A stretch of 64,000 nt of DNA from Pelotomaculum schinkii (GTDB taxonomy: Bacteria > Bacillota > Desulfotomaculia > Desulfotomaculales > Pelotomaculaceae), in the NCBI RefSeq assembly GCF_004369205.1, contig NZ_QFGA01000003.1:310001-374000 (forward strand). The letters are read 5' to 3'. Under the pieces are notes generated by a model, which was not told the origin of the DNA, did not search any database, and was given only the letters and a program-made list of their open reading frames with translations. Positions 25,584 to 34,553 of the stretch are shown piece after piece. A program made the position numbers and the translations under genes. How positions within the stretch are numbered: the stretch's first letter is position 1; each line of letters starts with the position of its first letter.

Positions 25584-27056
25584 ATGACCAGTTACAAAGA
25601 GATTCTGCGGCTACATAGCCTCGGAATCAACAACAGCCGCATTGCGTCTGGATGCGGATGCTCTCGAACCACGGTTATTAACGTGCTTCAAAGAGCAAAG
25701 GATCAAGGGCTAAGTTGGCAGACAGTGGCCGAAATGTCCGACAAGGAGTTGTCACAGCGCCTTTTTTCTTCGGAGAGCGCTAAGCCCGCGTACAAAATGC
25801 CGAATTACGACTACATCCATCGTGAGATGGCGAAAAGCGGTGTGACCTTAACTCTGTTATGGCTTGAATACTGCGACCAGTGTCGCGAATCCGGGCAAGT
25901 ACCGTACAAGTCGACCCAGTTCAACAAATATTACGCTGACTATGTGAAAAGCACCAAGGCAACCATGCACATTCACCGTAAGCCTGGGGAAATCATGGAG
26001 GTAGACTGGGCGGGACAAACCGCCAGGATCATCGACACAGACACGGGAGAGATTATCCAAGCCTATGTGTTTGTGGCTGCCCTGCCATACAGCGGCTATG
26101 CCTATGTGGAAGCCTTCCTTTCACAAAATCAGGAGAGCTGGATTACCGCCCATATCAACGCCTATCGCTTCTTCGGTGGAATCACTCGCATTATGGTACC
26201 GGACAACTTAAAAACCGGCGTGGAGAAGGTGACGAAAGGCGAAGCAGTTATTAACAAGACCTATCAGGAGATGGCTGAACATTATGGTACAGCGGTTATT
26301 CCATGCAGAGTTAGGGCTCCCAAAGATAAACCCACGGTAGAAGGATCGGTCGGCATCATCTCAACATGGATACTCGCTGCTCTGCGTAATCAGCAGTTTT
26401 TATCGTTACGAGAGCTGAATGCTGCCATTCGGGAAAAGCTAATGGTTTTTCTAGAGAAACCTTTTCAGAAGAAGAACGGGAGCAGAGCCACCTTGTTCGA
26501 TGAGGAAAAACCCTTCTTGCTGCCGTTGCCCTTAAAGCCATTTGAATTGGCGACCTGGAAGATTGCCACTGTTCAATACAATTACCATATCAGTGTGGAG
26601 ACCCAGAAGTATTCGGTGCCGTTTGAATACATCAAGCAGAAAGTTGATGTCAGGATTACCCGCAATGTGATTGAGGTCTTCTTCCAAGGCAATCGCATTT
26701 GTTCTCATCCCCGGCTCTATGGTAGGAGCAATCAATACAGCACCCTGGAAGCCCATATGCCACCAGATCATCAAAAATATGTGTCTTGGAACGGCGACCG
26801 CTTTAAATCCTGGGCAGCCAAAATCGGTGAGAATACAAGCGCTGTCATTAACCTGTTTTTAGGAAGTCACAAAGTCGAGCAGCAGGGCTACAAGGCTTGT
26901 ATGGCTCTTTTGAAACTGGCCGACAAATATTCGGTGGAGCGCCTTGAATCGGCCTGCACCAAAGCATTGTCCTACACTGTACAGCCTAGCTTGAAGAGCG
27001 TTCAGGCCATCTTAAAATCCGGTCAGGACAAGCTGCCGAAAGAAACCCCGGGCCAT
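25584..27056 (+). pseudogene. istA: IS21 transposase IstA, interrupted
   Basis: 491 codons before the insertion. N-terminal HTH (YKEILRLHSLGINNSRIA), the rve/DDE catalytic core with EVDWAG (Asp), VPDNLK (Asp) and KPTVEGSV (Glu), then the C-terminal Mu-type domain (LALFDEE-like RATLFDEEKPFLLPLP). The start ATG has aaggaggg. The frame is broken after codon His at 27056 by IS110; the natural tail (ending GADYY, a usual IstA terminus) resumes at 28919-28977. Only a hybrid 3' end read from IS110 would be made. Confidence 0.9.
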
Positions 27057-27518
27057 TCCTCCCTTAATAGTCTTCGGTTATCTTTAAATATCTCCGCTTT
27101 TCTTAGATTTTCACTTTTTATTCGGATAGCCTATCTCTTGTTATTTACATCAATGTGTAATTATGGATGATGATGTTTAACTTTCACCAAGGCCGCATGT
27201 TTTTTTGTATCAAGGCCAGTGGGATTCCACATCGTCTCCTGGCAGCAAACCTCCCACATCTTCCTGGGTCTTCGCCCTAAATACCTTCGTCCTGCCTATC
27301 CAAGAGGTGGAACGTCAGTCATGCTCCTAGACCGGGTCTATGCCCTAATGGAATAATTCAACCTGACTGTCCCGGGCTCTCCGTTTTCAAAGTGCGATAA
27401 AAACCTGTAGATAACTATTGGGGGCAGTCACATCTTCGTCTGAATGGCCGCGGCTAATTCCACTACGATGATGTGCTTTCGTTAATCTGTATCGTTTATC
27501 AGGATGTTCTCAGCGTTT
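27057..27518 (-). ncRNA. Candidate bridge-RNA region of IS110 copy 2
   Basis: The 462-base non-coding end downstream of the transposase, the same length as in copy 1. Inferred guide-RNA locus by analogy with IS1111-group elements. Confidence 0.4.
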
Positions 27519-28799
27519 TCATGCGGCTATTTTAACCGGCTGTTGAATATCGCCCATCATCTTCTCAGGATTGTAGTCAACACCCTTGCTCAGAATGGTG
27601 TAGAATACCCGGATGAGTTTGCCGCAGAGGGCGATAATGGATTGCATCTTGTTTAGCGGGTTTTTTTCCCTTGTTAGATTGCGTTGGTGTAGTTCCTGGA
27701 ACTCCGGGTTTTTACCCAGGATGGCAATCATGGCCATGAACAGCCCATGCCTTAATCGCTTCCGCCCCCGGTGACTGATAGTGGTCTTTCCTTTGTGTTT
27801 GCCGGAGCTGTTCTCAACCAGGTTACAACCAGCCAGTTTTTGTATCTGGCGAGGGTGTTCGAACCTGTGGATATCACCGGTTTCGCCGACAAAGGTTGTG
27901 GCTGTAACCAAGCCCACTCCCTTGATTTTCAGAAGTTTGGCTGCATTCGGCACCTGAAGCAGTAGTTCCAACATTAGTTGTTCTAAGCGTTCATGTTGTG
28001 CATGGTACAATTCATATTCTGCAAGCAGGTTCTGCAGGCTGGCATCCGAAGCTACATGGCCGGTGGTTCTGCCAATGCTGTTGGACGCTGCTTTTACCAG
28101 CGCTTGCGCTCTTTTTATGCCTACGGAACGTTTCACAACTGTCCTCCATGTGGCCAGTATTTTGTCTGCGCCCGCTTCCAAAACCTTTGCTGGTGTCGGG
28201 AATATTTTAAGTGTCAGCAGTGCTGTTTTTCCTGTCCATTTCTTAAAAACCCCTGCAAACTCTGGAAACCGGATATCCAGCCAGCGAACAACCCTGTTGT
28301 GAGTAGCATTTAACCGCTCTTGAAGCCGTTCCCGTTCAGCCACCGCTTCCCGCAGTTCCTGATAGATGTCGTCGGGTATGTACACATCCCGGTAACGCCC
28401 GTCTTTTACTAACATGGCGATGGTTTTCGGATCCTTTCGGTCATTCTTGGTAGGGCTGTTGTCATCCAGTTCCTTGGTTCGTTTGACATGGAAAGGGTTG
28501 ACTATTGCAAGTTTATGACCCTTGCGCTTTAGGTGGTCCCCCAATGAGAACCAGTAATGTCCAGTGGGCTCAAAACCGGCGATGACTTCGGTCTTTTCTT
28601 GCTGCTTGCAGATGTCCCGCATCCATCGGTCAAGGTGTTGAAATCCTTCCGCCGTGTTGCTAAATATCAGCAGCTTGGCCAGTTCAATCCCTCTGTAATC
28701 AAAGGCTCTTGCATAATGGGTTTCTTTTCCAATATCGATTCCGACCACCAAGGTTTCAATTTTTATTTGCGAAATTTTCTCGTTTTGTGTACGCTTCAT
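27519..28799 (-). CDS. IS110-family DEDD transposase (copy 2)
   Basis: Identical protein to copy 1 (426 residues from ATG 28799): DEDD domain with GIDIGKETHYA, FEPTGHYW and NDRKDPKT, and the C-terminal Ser in NSSGKHKG. Complete and presumably active. Confidence 0.95.
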   Translation of the reverse strand: MKRTQNEKISQIKIETLVVGIDIGKETHYARAFDYRGIELAKLLIFSNTAEGFQHLDRWMRDICKQQEKTEVIAGFEPTGHYWFSLGDHLKRKGHKLAIVNPFHVKRTKELDDNSPTKNDRKDPKTIAMLVKDGRYRDVYIPDDIYQELREAVAERERLQERLNATHNRVVRWLDIRFPEFAGVFKKWTGKTALLTLKIFPTPAKVLEAGADKILATWRTVVKRSVGIKRAQALVKAASNSIGRTTGHVASDASLQNLLAEYELYHAQHERLEQLMLELLLQVPNAAKLLKIKGVGLVTATTFVGETGDIHRFEHPRQIQKLAGCNLVENSSGKHKGKTTISHRGRKRLRHGLFMAMIAILGKNPEFQELHQRNLTREKNPLNKMQSIIALCGKLIRVFYTILSKGVDYNPEKMMGDIQQPVKIAA

Positions 28800-28918
28800 A
28801 TAGAGGCGCCTCCTCAATTTGGTTTTGTGCCTTTCTTGGCTGGATCAGCACAATACCATTTTATTGGTGAGCGTCTCTTTTTTCAAAGACCGTTTCTAAT
28901 GATTACAGGTATGCTCCT

Positions 28919-28977
28919 CTGAGTTTGGACTCACACGAGGAGCCGATTACTACAGCAGGAGGGATGGAAAATGCTAA
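28919..28977 (+). pseudogene. istA: 3' tail of istA beyond the IS110 insertion
   Basis: The frame EFGLTRGADYYSRRDGKC then stop carries the conserved GADYY end of IstA. It overlaps the istB start by seven bases (ATGCTAA), the usual istA/istB arrangement. Confidence 0.8.
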
Positions 28978-29717
28978 ACGATTCAACCGTAGCCAAGCTT
29001 CACGAAATGAAGCTTAGTGTCATGGCTGCAGCATTCCGGGAACAGCTCAAAAACGCAAACTTGTCTGACATGGCTTTTGAAGAACGCTTCGGTCTGCTGA
29101 TCGATGCCGAATGGGCAGCCCGTAAAAACAATCGGCTGTCGCGCTTGATCAAAAACGCGGGTTTTGCCTTCAATGACGCTTGTATTGAGAACATTGAGTA
29201 TCATGACGATCGCAAACTCGACAAAGCTCAAATCATCCGCTTGGCTAGCTGTAACTACATCCAAGAAGCCCATAACATCATAATCCTTGGAGCCACGGGT
29301 AGCGGAAAAACCTACCTCTCAAATGCTTTTGGCATGGCTGCCAGCCGAAACTTTTACACGGTTAAATATGTACGGCTTCCCGATCTGCTGGGTGAATTGG
29401 CCATTGCACGCGGTGAGGGGACATACCGCAAGGTCATCAAAGCTTACAAACAGGTAAAGCTGCTCATTTTGGATGAATGGCTTCTGTTTCCGCTCAAGGA
29501 AAGCGAAGCCCGCGATCTGCTTGAGATCGTAGAATCTCGTTACAAAAAAGCTTCTACCATATTCTGTTCCCAGTTTGAGATCGGCGGTTGGTATCATAAA
29601 ATTGGCGAACCGACACTGGCCGATGCCATTTCAGATCGCATTGTGCATGATTCCTACACCATTTTTATCGACGGTAAAAACTCTATGCGGGAGCGCAAGG
29701 GTATTGCCAACAGATAA
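28971..29717 (+). CDS. istB: IS21 helper ATPase IstB
   Basis: 248 residues. AAA+ helper of the IS21 transposase: Walker A LGATGSGKTYLSNAFG (about 103-118), Walker B LLILDEWLLFPL, sensor region STIFCSQFEIGGWYHKIGEP and the end RIVHDSYTIFIDGKNSMRE. It starts after aggaggg and is intact, but its partner IstA is disrupted, so this copy cannot transpose by itself. Confidence 0.95.
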   Translation: MLNDSTVAKLHEMKLSVMAAAFREQLKNANLSDMAFEERFGLLIDAEWAARKNNRLSRLIKNAGFAFNDACIENIEYHDDRKLDKAQIIRLASCNYIQEAHNIIILGATGSGKTYLSNAFGMAASRNFYTVKYVRLPDLLGELAIARGEGTYRKVIKAYKQVKLLILDEWLLFPLKESEARDLLEIVESRYKKASTIFCSQFEIGGWYHKIGEPTLADAISDRIVHDSYTIFIDGKNSMRERKGIANR

Positions 29718-30011
29718 TTCAAAACAGCCTTACGGCTATTGAGGGCTCTGCCCTCAAACTCCCGAGGTTTATCGCTTAGTTTTCCAAAGAGAGTGATGTT
29801 ATGTTGCTTTTAACAAAAAAAGAGCGACGCTCACCGGCATCACTCTCCCCGCAAAACTCTTAAGCCGCTCGGGTCACTCCTCAGTGTTGCCCTATCCTGC
29901 TTAAAAGTAAAAGCAGTTTGAGTATACCATGTGATCCTTTAGTTATCAATGTACAGCCACTACGGAATGATTGTTCAATTTAAACGGTCTTAGTGTTCAA
30001 CTTCGGCGGTC
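29718..30011. other. Right non-coding end of the IS21 element
   Basis: No gene. Contains two ttcaa-type inner repeats (near 29973 and 29996) that mirror the left end, and short GC-rich repeats near 29860-29890. Confidence 0.5.
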
Positions 30012-30017
30012 TAGGTG

Positions 30018-30128
30018 TTTTTTCTTAGCGGAATATACATATTGCTGGCGTCATTATATTTAGGCATCTTAACAATAAGTATTGAAACTATATTAAATGG
30101 ATTTCTATGCACGAAAAAGGTGGCGTGA
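30018..30128 (+). pseudogene. C-terminal part of the interrupted membrane protein
   Basis: In one frame after the IS21 end: FFLSGIYILLASLYLGILTI then SIETILNGFLCTKKVA and stop. The stop (TGA 30126-30128) overlaps the next ATG (TGATG), which shows the original operon order: XRE regulator, membrane protein, KTR protein. Confidence 0.7.
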
Positions 30129-30277
30129 TGGAGAAAATTATTTGGGTATTATGTACTGTTTGCAATAATAAAATAAGATTAAAAATCAGAAAAGACACTA
30201 TACTTGAGAATTTTCCTCTATTTTATCCAAAGTGCAAGCAGGAAACTTTAATCACTGTAAGACAATTAAATATATGA
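30128..30277 (+). CDS. Cysteine-rich KTR-domain small protein
   Basis: 49 residues: MEKIIWVLCTVCNNKIRLKI, then RKDTILENFPLFYPKCKQET and LITVRQLNI. This matches the small cysteine-rich KTR proteins found beside regulators and mobile genes in Firmicutes (WxLCPxCxxKTRLKIRxDTxLxNFPLxCPKCKxE). The second zinc knuckle usually has CPKC; here the first of those Cys is Tyr (FYPKC) and KTR is KIR. It was probably translated by coupling to the membrane protein, now cut off by IS21. Confidence 0.75.
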   Translation: MEKIIWVLCTVCNNKIRLKIRKDTILENFPLFYPKCKQETLITVRQLNI

Positions 30278-30370
30278 TACCTATGGGCAATTTATAAGTA
30301 TAACCATGTTGGAATTTATGCTCAGACGGTTACATTATGGATGCTTCATCCTCAAAAAAATATTTTCAAA

Positions 30371-30443
30371 TACTACCGCGATAGTCTTGACATGTGCAGA
30401 CTATCGCGGTAGTATTTAATTATGGGGAAACTATTGCAATAGT
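30371..30443 (+). promoter_or_regulatory. BlaI/MecI-type promoter-operator region
   Basis: A perfect 16-base inverted repeat (tactaccgcgatagtc at 30371-30386; its complement at 30399-30414) brackets TTGACA (30387-30392). The -10 TAGTAT (30410-30415) overlaps the second arm with a 17-base spacer. A further palindrome actattgcaatagt lies at 30430-30443. These three dyad sites fit autorepression by the BlaI protein encoded next. Confidence 0.85.
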
Positions 30444-30462
30444 CCACAAAGGAGATGTGCGC

Positions 30463-30822
30463 ATGGGAATAAAACTTTTCGATTCCGAACTAAAGGTGAT
30501 GGATGTCTTATGGAAGGGAGGACCTTTAACCGCCAAGCGGCTTACCGAAATCCTCAAAGAACAGGTGGGATGGAACAAGAACACCACCTACACTGTGATT
30601 AAAAAATGTATCGCCAAGGGGGCCATAGAACGGCTGGAACCCAATTTCTTGTGCCGGGCTGTCATCTCAAAAGAACAGGTGCAGGAACAGGAAACCACGG
30701 AACTGATCAACAAGGTATTTGACGGCTCTGCCGATTTACTTTTCGCTTCTCTTCTGAACACTAAAACCCTGTCTGTGGAAGAGATCGAAAGGCTGAAGCA
30801 GCTTGTCAATAATTTGAAATGA
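30463..30822 (+). CDS. blaI: BlaI/MecI/CopY-family repressor
   Basis: 119 residues. Winged helix with LFDSELKVMDVLWKGGPLTA, then RLTEILKEQVGWNKNTTYTV and IKKCIAKGAIERLEP, followed by a dimerisation helix tail (SLLNTKTLSVEEIERLKQL). Start ATG 30463 after ggagatg. It is paired with an M56 sensor-protease gene and preceded by dyad operators. Confidence 0.92.
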   Translation: MGIKLFDSELKVMDVLWKGGPLTAKRLTEILKEQVGWNKNTTYTVIKKCIAKGAIERLEPNFLCRAVISKEQVQEQETTELINKVFDGSADLLFASLLNTKTLSVEEIERLKQLVNNLK

Positions 30823-30832
30823 GGCGGCGAAT

Positions 30833-32290
30833 ATGGATATTTGGCAAATGAGCCTTTCTGGGGCTGTCCTCATTAGCGCCGTTGTTATCGTCCGTGCGCT
30901 TACCCTGCACAAACTGCCGAAAAAGACGTTTCTTGTTCTGTGGGGCGTAGTGATTTGCCGCTTGCTCATTCCCTTTTCCATTCCGTCGCGTTTCAGCTTT
31001 TACACGAGTATCGACATGCTGAAACGGGCAGTTACGGAAACGACGGCTTTCACTGCTCCTGTAAAAACGACGGGCATCCCCAATATGGGCGTTGCTCCCG
31101 ATCTGGAGCATACCATTGGGATTGGCGCGCCAGTCGTATCCGTTTTGCCCGTTACGGTCATTTGGCTGGCTGGCATGTGCGCCTGTGCCTTGTTTCTCAT
31201 CGTGGCCTATATCAAATGCCGCCGGGAATTTCAAACCGCCCTGCCAGTCACGAATAACTTTGCAGCCCATTGGCTGCGGGAACATCTGATGCGGCGGACT
31301 GTCCAGATAAAGCAATCCGATAAAATCAAAGCGCCGCTGACCTATGGGATCTTCCGACCCGTGGTGTTATTGCCCAAAACAACAGACTGGACGGACGAAA
31401 CAAGGCTGCGGCATATCCTTACCCATGAATTTGTGCATATCAAGCGGTTTGACGCGCTGACCAAGCTATTGCTGGCATCCGCTTTATGCATCCACTGGTT
31501 CAACCCTCTGGTGTGGCTAATGTATGTGCTGGCAAACCGTGACCTTGAGCTGTCCTGCGATGAAACCGTGGTGCAGACGTTCGGGGAAACCATGAAATCA
31601 GCTTACGCTATGACGCTCATCGGCCTGGAGGAAAGGAAGAACAGGCTACCCCCCTTGTGCAACAATTTCAGCCAAAACGTTATGGAAGAAAGGATTGTGT
31701 CGATTATGAAAATGAAGAAAACTTCCCTGATCGGAATGATACTGACCCTTGCTTTGATTATTGGCGTGCCCGCTGTATTTGCTACCTCTGCCAATACGGC
31801 AGGACAAACGGATGACCAGGACCCTTCCGTTCGTCGGCTTGTGCTCCTTAGAGCTGCTAATATAGATGACCAAACTGCCAGGGCCATGTCTGGTCAAGCC
31901 ACAATGTCAATATTTGATCAAGCAACTGGGAAAGACAGGATCAGCTGGGACGAAGGGAAAACTTGGATGACCGTGGAGTGGTATAGCTATGACGAATACA
32001 AAACATGGCTGGAACAGGAAAAGGAAAACCTGCAAGCGGTTGTAGATTACGAACAGTCTTTGACTGGCGAAAAGGGCCGGCCGGTCTCTGGCGACCGGTT
32101 TGTGTGGAACCAGGGATTAATGGATGAGGTCGTCCGTGAATACGAACGGGTTTTGCGGGATATTAAAAACGGGGCGCTGGTCACAAAGTCAATTGATGGG
32201 CGCGATGTTGATGCGAGCATGCTGGACGATGACGATGATGTTATGATGACATTTGCAATCGAAAACAGCGGTTTCAAACGCACCTGGTGA
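30833..32290 (+). CDS. BlaR1/MecR1-like M56 membrane metalloprotease
   Basis: 485 residues. Four TM helices (near 5-22, 35-55, 100-125, 285-305) enclose the M56 zinc protease with HEFVH (HExxH) in LTHEFVHIKRFDALTKL and the downstream ELSCDETV. The C-terminal extracellular part (about 310-485) is not the penicillin-binding sensor of BlaR1; it contains ISWDEGKTWMTVEWYSYDEY and an acidic DDDDD run. So it is a sensor-protease for an unknown envelope signal that would inactivate the BlaI protein. Confidence 0.88.
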   Translation: MDIWQMSLSGAVLISAVVIVRALTLHKLPKKTFLVLWGVVICRLLIPFSIPSRFSFYTSIDMLKRAVTETTAFTAPVKTTGIPNMGVAPDLEHTIGIGAPVVSVLPVTVIWLAGMCACALFLIVAYIKCRREFQTALPVTNNFAAHWLREHLMRRTVQIKQSDKIKAPLTYGIFRPVVLLPKTTDWTDETRLRHILTHEFVHIKRFDALTKLLLASALCIHWFNPLVWLMYVLANRDLELSCDETVVQTFGETMKSAYAMTLIGLEERKNRLPPLCNNFSQNVMEERIVSIMKMKKTSLIGMILTLALIIGVPAVFATSANTAGQTDDQDPSVRRLVLLRAANIDDQTARAMSGQATMSIFDQATGKDRISWDEGKTWMTVEWYSYDEYKTWLEQEKENLQAVVDYEQSLTGEKGRPVSGDRFVWNQGLMDEVVREYERVLRDIKNGALVTKSIDGRDVDASMLDDDDDVMMTFAIENSGFKRTW

Positions 32291-32404
32291 GTCATAGCTG
32301 ATATAGGCTATCTGTTTGTGTGGATGGTTTATTTCCTGAACTATTTGAAAATAGCATTAGGGATAAGATGGCCGCAGGAAATTGAAAGGTTCTAACCAAA
32401 GCAG

Positions 32405-32433
32405 TTGATTCCATAGCATGAGAGAACTATAAT
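32405..32433 (+). promoter_or_regulatory. Promoter of the RelB/RelE-type pair
   Basis: TTGATT (32405-32410), 17 bases, TATAAT (32428-32433), 33 bases before the antitoxin ATG. Confidence 0.7.
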
Positions 32434-32466
32434 ATGGTTAGAATTTTACTACAAGGAGTTGATACC

Positions 32467-32757
32467 ATGCAGATTAAACCGTCCGCAAGCATCCGGCAGA
32501 ACTACAATGAGATAGCGGATTTGTGCAGGTCTACAGGTGAGCCGGTGTATCTTACCAAAAACGGCGAGGGTGATCTCGTGGTGATGGATATAGAAGCGTT
32601 TACCCGCCGTGAAAAAATGTTAAAGCTGCGGGAAGAACTGCTGGCCGTCGAGGAAGACCGTCTGGCTGGACGCGCCGGAACAACGCCGGATGAACTGGAC
32701 AGCTATCTGGACAGCATTATTGATGAGGTGGAACATGGAAAAGAAGCCCCAGTATAA
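32467..32757 (+). CDS. Phd/YefM (RelB)-family antitoxin
   Basis: 96 residues. Phd/YefM fold: IKPSASIRQNYNEIADLCRS, TGEPVYLTKNGEGDLVVMDI, EAFTRREKML. It has the same type as the pair at 24.0 kb but clearly diverged. Start ATG 32467 after aaggagt. Overlaps the toxin start by 23 bases. Confidence 0.9.
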   Translation: MQIKPSASIRQNYNEIADLCRSTGEPVYLTKNGEGDLVVMDIEAFTRREKMLKLREELLAVEEDRLAGRAGTTPDELDSYLDSIIDEVEHGKEAPV

Positions 32758-33052
32758 GGTGATTGTTTCCGATCGCGCCCGCCAAATGCTGGCGGGTCAT
32801 GTCCGTTTTCTGGCGCAGAAAAGTCCCACCGCCGCCCGCAAAATCAAAAACGACCTGATGGACGCCATCCGTTCCCTGCACCAAATGCCGGAGCGTTTTC
32901 CGTTTCTGGAGGCCGAGTTTATTCCGCCAAACAAATACCACAAGATGTTCGTTGAGAAATGGTATCTCATTTTATACCAAGTTAAGGATCAGACGGTATA
33001 CGTTGACTACATCATGGATTGCAGGCAGGATTATGGCTGGCTGGTACGGTAG
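32735..33052 (+). CDS. RelE/ParE-family toxin
   Basis: 105 residues: MEKKPQYKVIVSDRARQMLA, then HVRFLAQKSPTAARKIKNDL, PERFPFLEAEF, and the end TVYVDYIMDCRQDYGWLV. The last part is the strand-Arg-Gln-Asp pattern of ParE/RelE proteins. Start ATG 32735 (gaggtgg upstream) inside the antitoxin gene. Its last 61 bases are duplicated at 10915-10975. Confidence 0.88.
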   Translation: MEKKPQYKVIVSDRARQMLAGHVRFLAQKSPTAARKIKNDLMDAIRSLHQMPERFPFLEAEFIPPNKYHKMFVEKWYLILYQVKDQTVYVDYIMDCRQDYGWLVR

Positions 33053-33119
33053 GCTTTGCTATGTAACATAAATGCAATTAATAGCCGGTAAACTTATTTC
33101 ACTTAATCTCATGTCCTAA

Positions 33120-33293
33120 GGAATTGGGCGAAAATTATTTGAAGCGGTTTTAAGAAACAGCACCTCAGAAATGATCACTGTCCATTCCTCTCCTTATGCA
33201 AGAGAGATTTATCATAAATTAGGATTTACAGATACCGATGTGGAACAAACAAAGGATGGTATACGATACATACCAATGAAGCACCAAAAATGA
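33120..33293 (+). pseudogene. C-terminal fragment of a GNAT acetyltransferase
   Basis: 57 codons: GIGRKLFEAVLRNSTSEMIT, VHSSPYAREIYHKLGFTDTD, ending IPMKHQK. GIGRKL is the pyrophosphate-binding (R/Q)xxGx(G/A) motif and YHKLGF the usual C-terminal helix. There is no start and the N-terminal half is absent. Confidence 0.8.
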
Positions 33294-33361
33294 GCATGAT
33301 GAGAAGCGTACAAATTGCAGTTTGACAGCGGGATTATGAAACCAACACAAAGGAGTAAAGA

Positions 33362-34045
33362 ATGGATTTTAATATAAACACTTGGATGAAAGGATACTTG
33401 GACGAGTTGAAAGCTCTGTTCGGTTCTCGTCTGCTGTTTGTCGGGCTTCAGGGAAGTTATGGTCGGGGTGAAGCAACAGACAGCAGCGACATTGATGCGG
33501 TTGTCATACTGGATCAGGCGACTCCGGGAGATCTGAAAGCATATGGCGCTATGCTGGACACGCTTCCGAACCGGGAGAAAGTTTGTGGATTTATCTCCGG
33601 CCGGCAGGAGCTACTAAATTGGGAACGCTCTGATCTGTTCCAGTTCTATCATGATACCACCCCGGTTTTCGGTAGTATTGATTTTCTGCTGCCACTGATC
33701 GGTAAGGAGGATATTCACCGTGCAATCCGGACCGGGGCCTGCAACATCTACCATATGTGTGGCCACAACATGGTGCATAAGAAAGATGCGGAGATATTGA
33801 AGACCCTTTATAAATCAGCCGCCTTTACCGTGCAGGCAGTCTATTACGACCAAACGAGAACCTACATAAAGCAAAAGGCCGAGCTTATCCCCGTGCTGCA
33901 ACCACAGGAACGGGAGATTTTGCAGACCGGCATTACGCTCAAGAAGCAACCGAATTTGGTGCAGGCTGAGTTTGAACGGCTTTCTGAACTGCTTTTCAAT
34001 TGGGCAGCAGGGTTGATTATTAAGTACAAGACTGAGTTAAATTGA
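33362..34045 (+). CDS. Nucleotidyltransferase-domain protein
   Basis: 227 residues. N-terminal Pol-beta-type nucleotidyltransferase motif GSYGRGEATDSSDIDAVVIL (about 30-49): GSxxRGxxxxxSDxDxxV with the two metal Asp residues. The C-terminal helical half (about 110-220) resembles kanamycin/lincosamide nucleotidyltransferase-like proteins. Substrate unknown; an antibiotic or a small metabolite is possible. Start ATG after aaaggag. Confidence 0.8.
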   Translation: MDFNINTWMKGYLDELKALFGSRLLFVGLQGSYGRGEATDSSDIDAVVILDQATPGDLKAYGAMLDTLPNREKVCGFISGRQELLNWERSDLFQFYHDTTPVFGSIDFLLPLIGKEDIHRAIRTGACNIYHMCGHNMVHKKDAEILKTLYKSAAFTVQAVYYDQTRTYIKQKAELIPVLQPQEREILQTGITLKKQPNLVQAEFERLSELLFNWAAGLIIKYKTELN

Positions 34046-34106
34046 GCAAAGGAGAAAGTTATGTTTGGAGCTGGTTGGCTGAATTTAGGAAGTCTTTTTA
34101 TTATAT

Positions 34107-34553
34107 TTAAACACCCCAATCATCGATTAACCAGTCTGATCCCTCTTTTTCTTTTATAACAAAATAATACCATGAGTAATCTCCATTGCTAAACCCAGAA
34201 CCATAACCACCTTTATAGTTTACTTCAAAATTAACTTTAAAAACCTTAACTTGAAATGGTTTAATCACACTACCTCTACCGTTAGACATGTATGCATCTT
34301 TCATTTTTTCAGATTTATCTTCTTCAATACTAATCAATTTAAAATACTCTAGTTTTTCAAATTCCCATGTTACCCCTTTTTTTGCATGTGTTACGGTTTT
34401 CTCTAGTTTTTCAGTATCTTTTTCATTGATATATTTAAAATGATTTTTTATAACGTCTTCAGCAGTTAAACTACTTACTGCTTGTTCATTTACCCTGGCA
34501 CAGCCTACCAAAGTTAGTATTATTACGATAAATACAACAATTTTGCTTTTCAT
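34107..34553 (-). CDS. Lipoprotein, DUF4829-like
   Basis: 148 residues from ATG 34553 (aaaggag upstream). Lipoprotein signal MKSKIVVFIVIILTLVGC with the lipobox LVGC, so it is anchored outside the membrane. The mature part has DVIKNHFKYINEKDTEKL followed by beta strands and ends KEGSDWLIDDWGV, a NTF2-like DUF4829 layout. Function unknown. Confidence 0.75.
   Translation of the reverse strand: MKSKIVVFIVIILTLVGCARVNEQAVSSLTAEDVIKNHFKYINEKDTEKLEKTVTHAKKGVTWEFEKLEYFKLISIEEDKSEKMKDAYMSNGRGSVIKPFQVKVFKVNFEVNYKGGYGSGFSNGDYSWYYFVIKEKEGSDWLIDDWGV

Larger units (their letters stand above)
27057..28918 (-). mobile_element. IS110-family element, copy 2, inserted in istA
   Basis: 1862 bases, same ends as copy 1 but in the opposite orientation. 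The istA codons on both sides can be rejoined as GGC CAT TCT GAG if one TC is counted once, suggesting a two-base target core (TC/GA), as in other IS110 insertions. Confidence 0.9.
25446..30012 (+). mobile_element. IS21-family element, split by IS110 copy 2
   Basis: Related ends: left tgaccgctgagattgaac (from 25446) and, on the opposite strand at the right (to about 30012), agaccgccgaagttgaac; both have a second inner ttgaac-type repeat. Without the 1862-base IS110 insertion it is about 2.7 kb and encodes istA and istB in order. Exact termini and target duplication are uncertain; a palindrome ggtcaaact/agtttgacc overlaps the left junction. Confidence 0.8.

Noticed and set aside
4665-28918. 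The pair of IS110 copies as a composite transposon
   Set aside because: IS110 elements do not normally mobilise intervening DNA as composite transposons, and the segment between includes core genes such as secDF.
30833-32290. Calling this BlaR1 of a beta-lactam resistance operon
   Set aside because: No STxK/SxN/KTG penicillin-binding motifs in the C-terminus and no beta-lactamase or mecA gene nearby.
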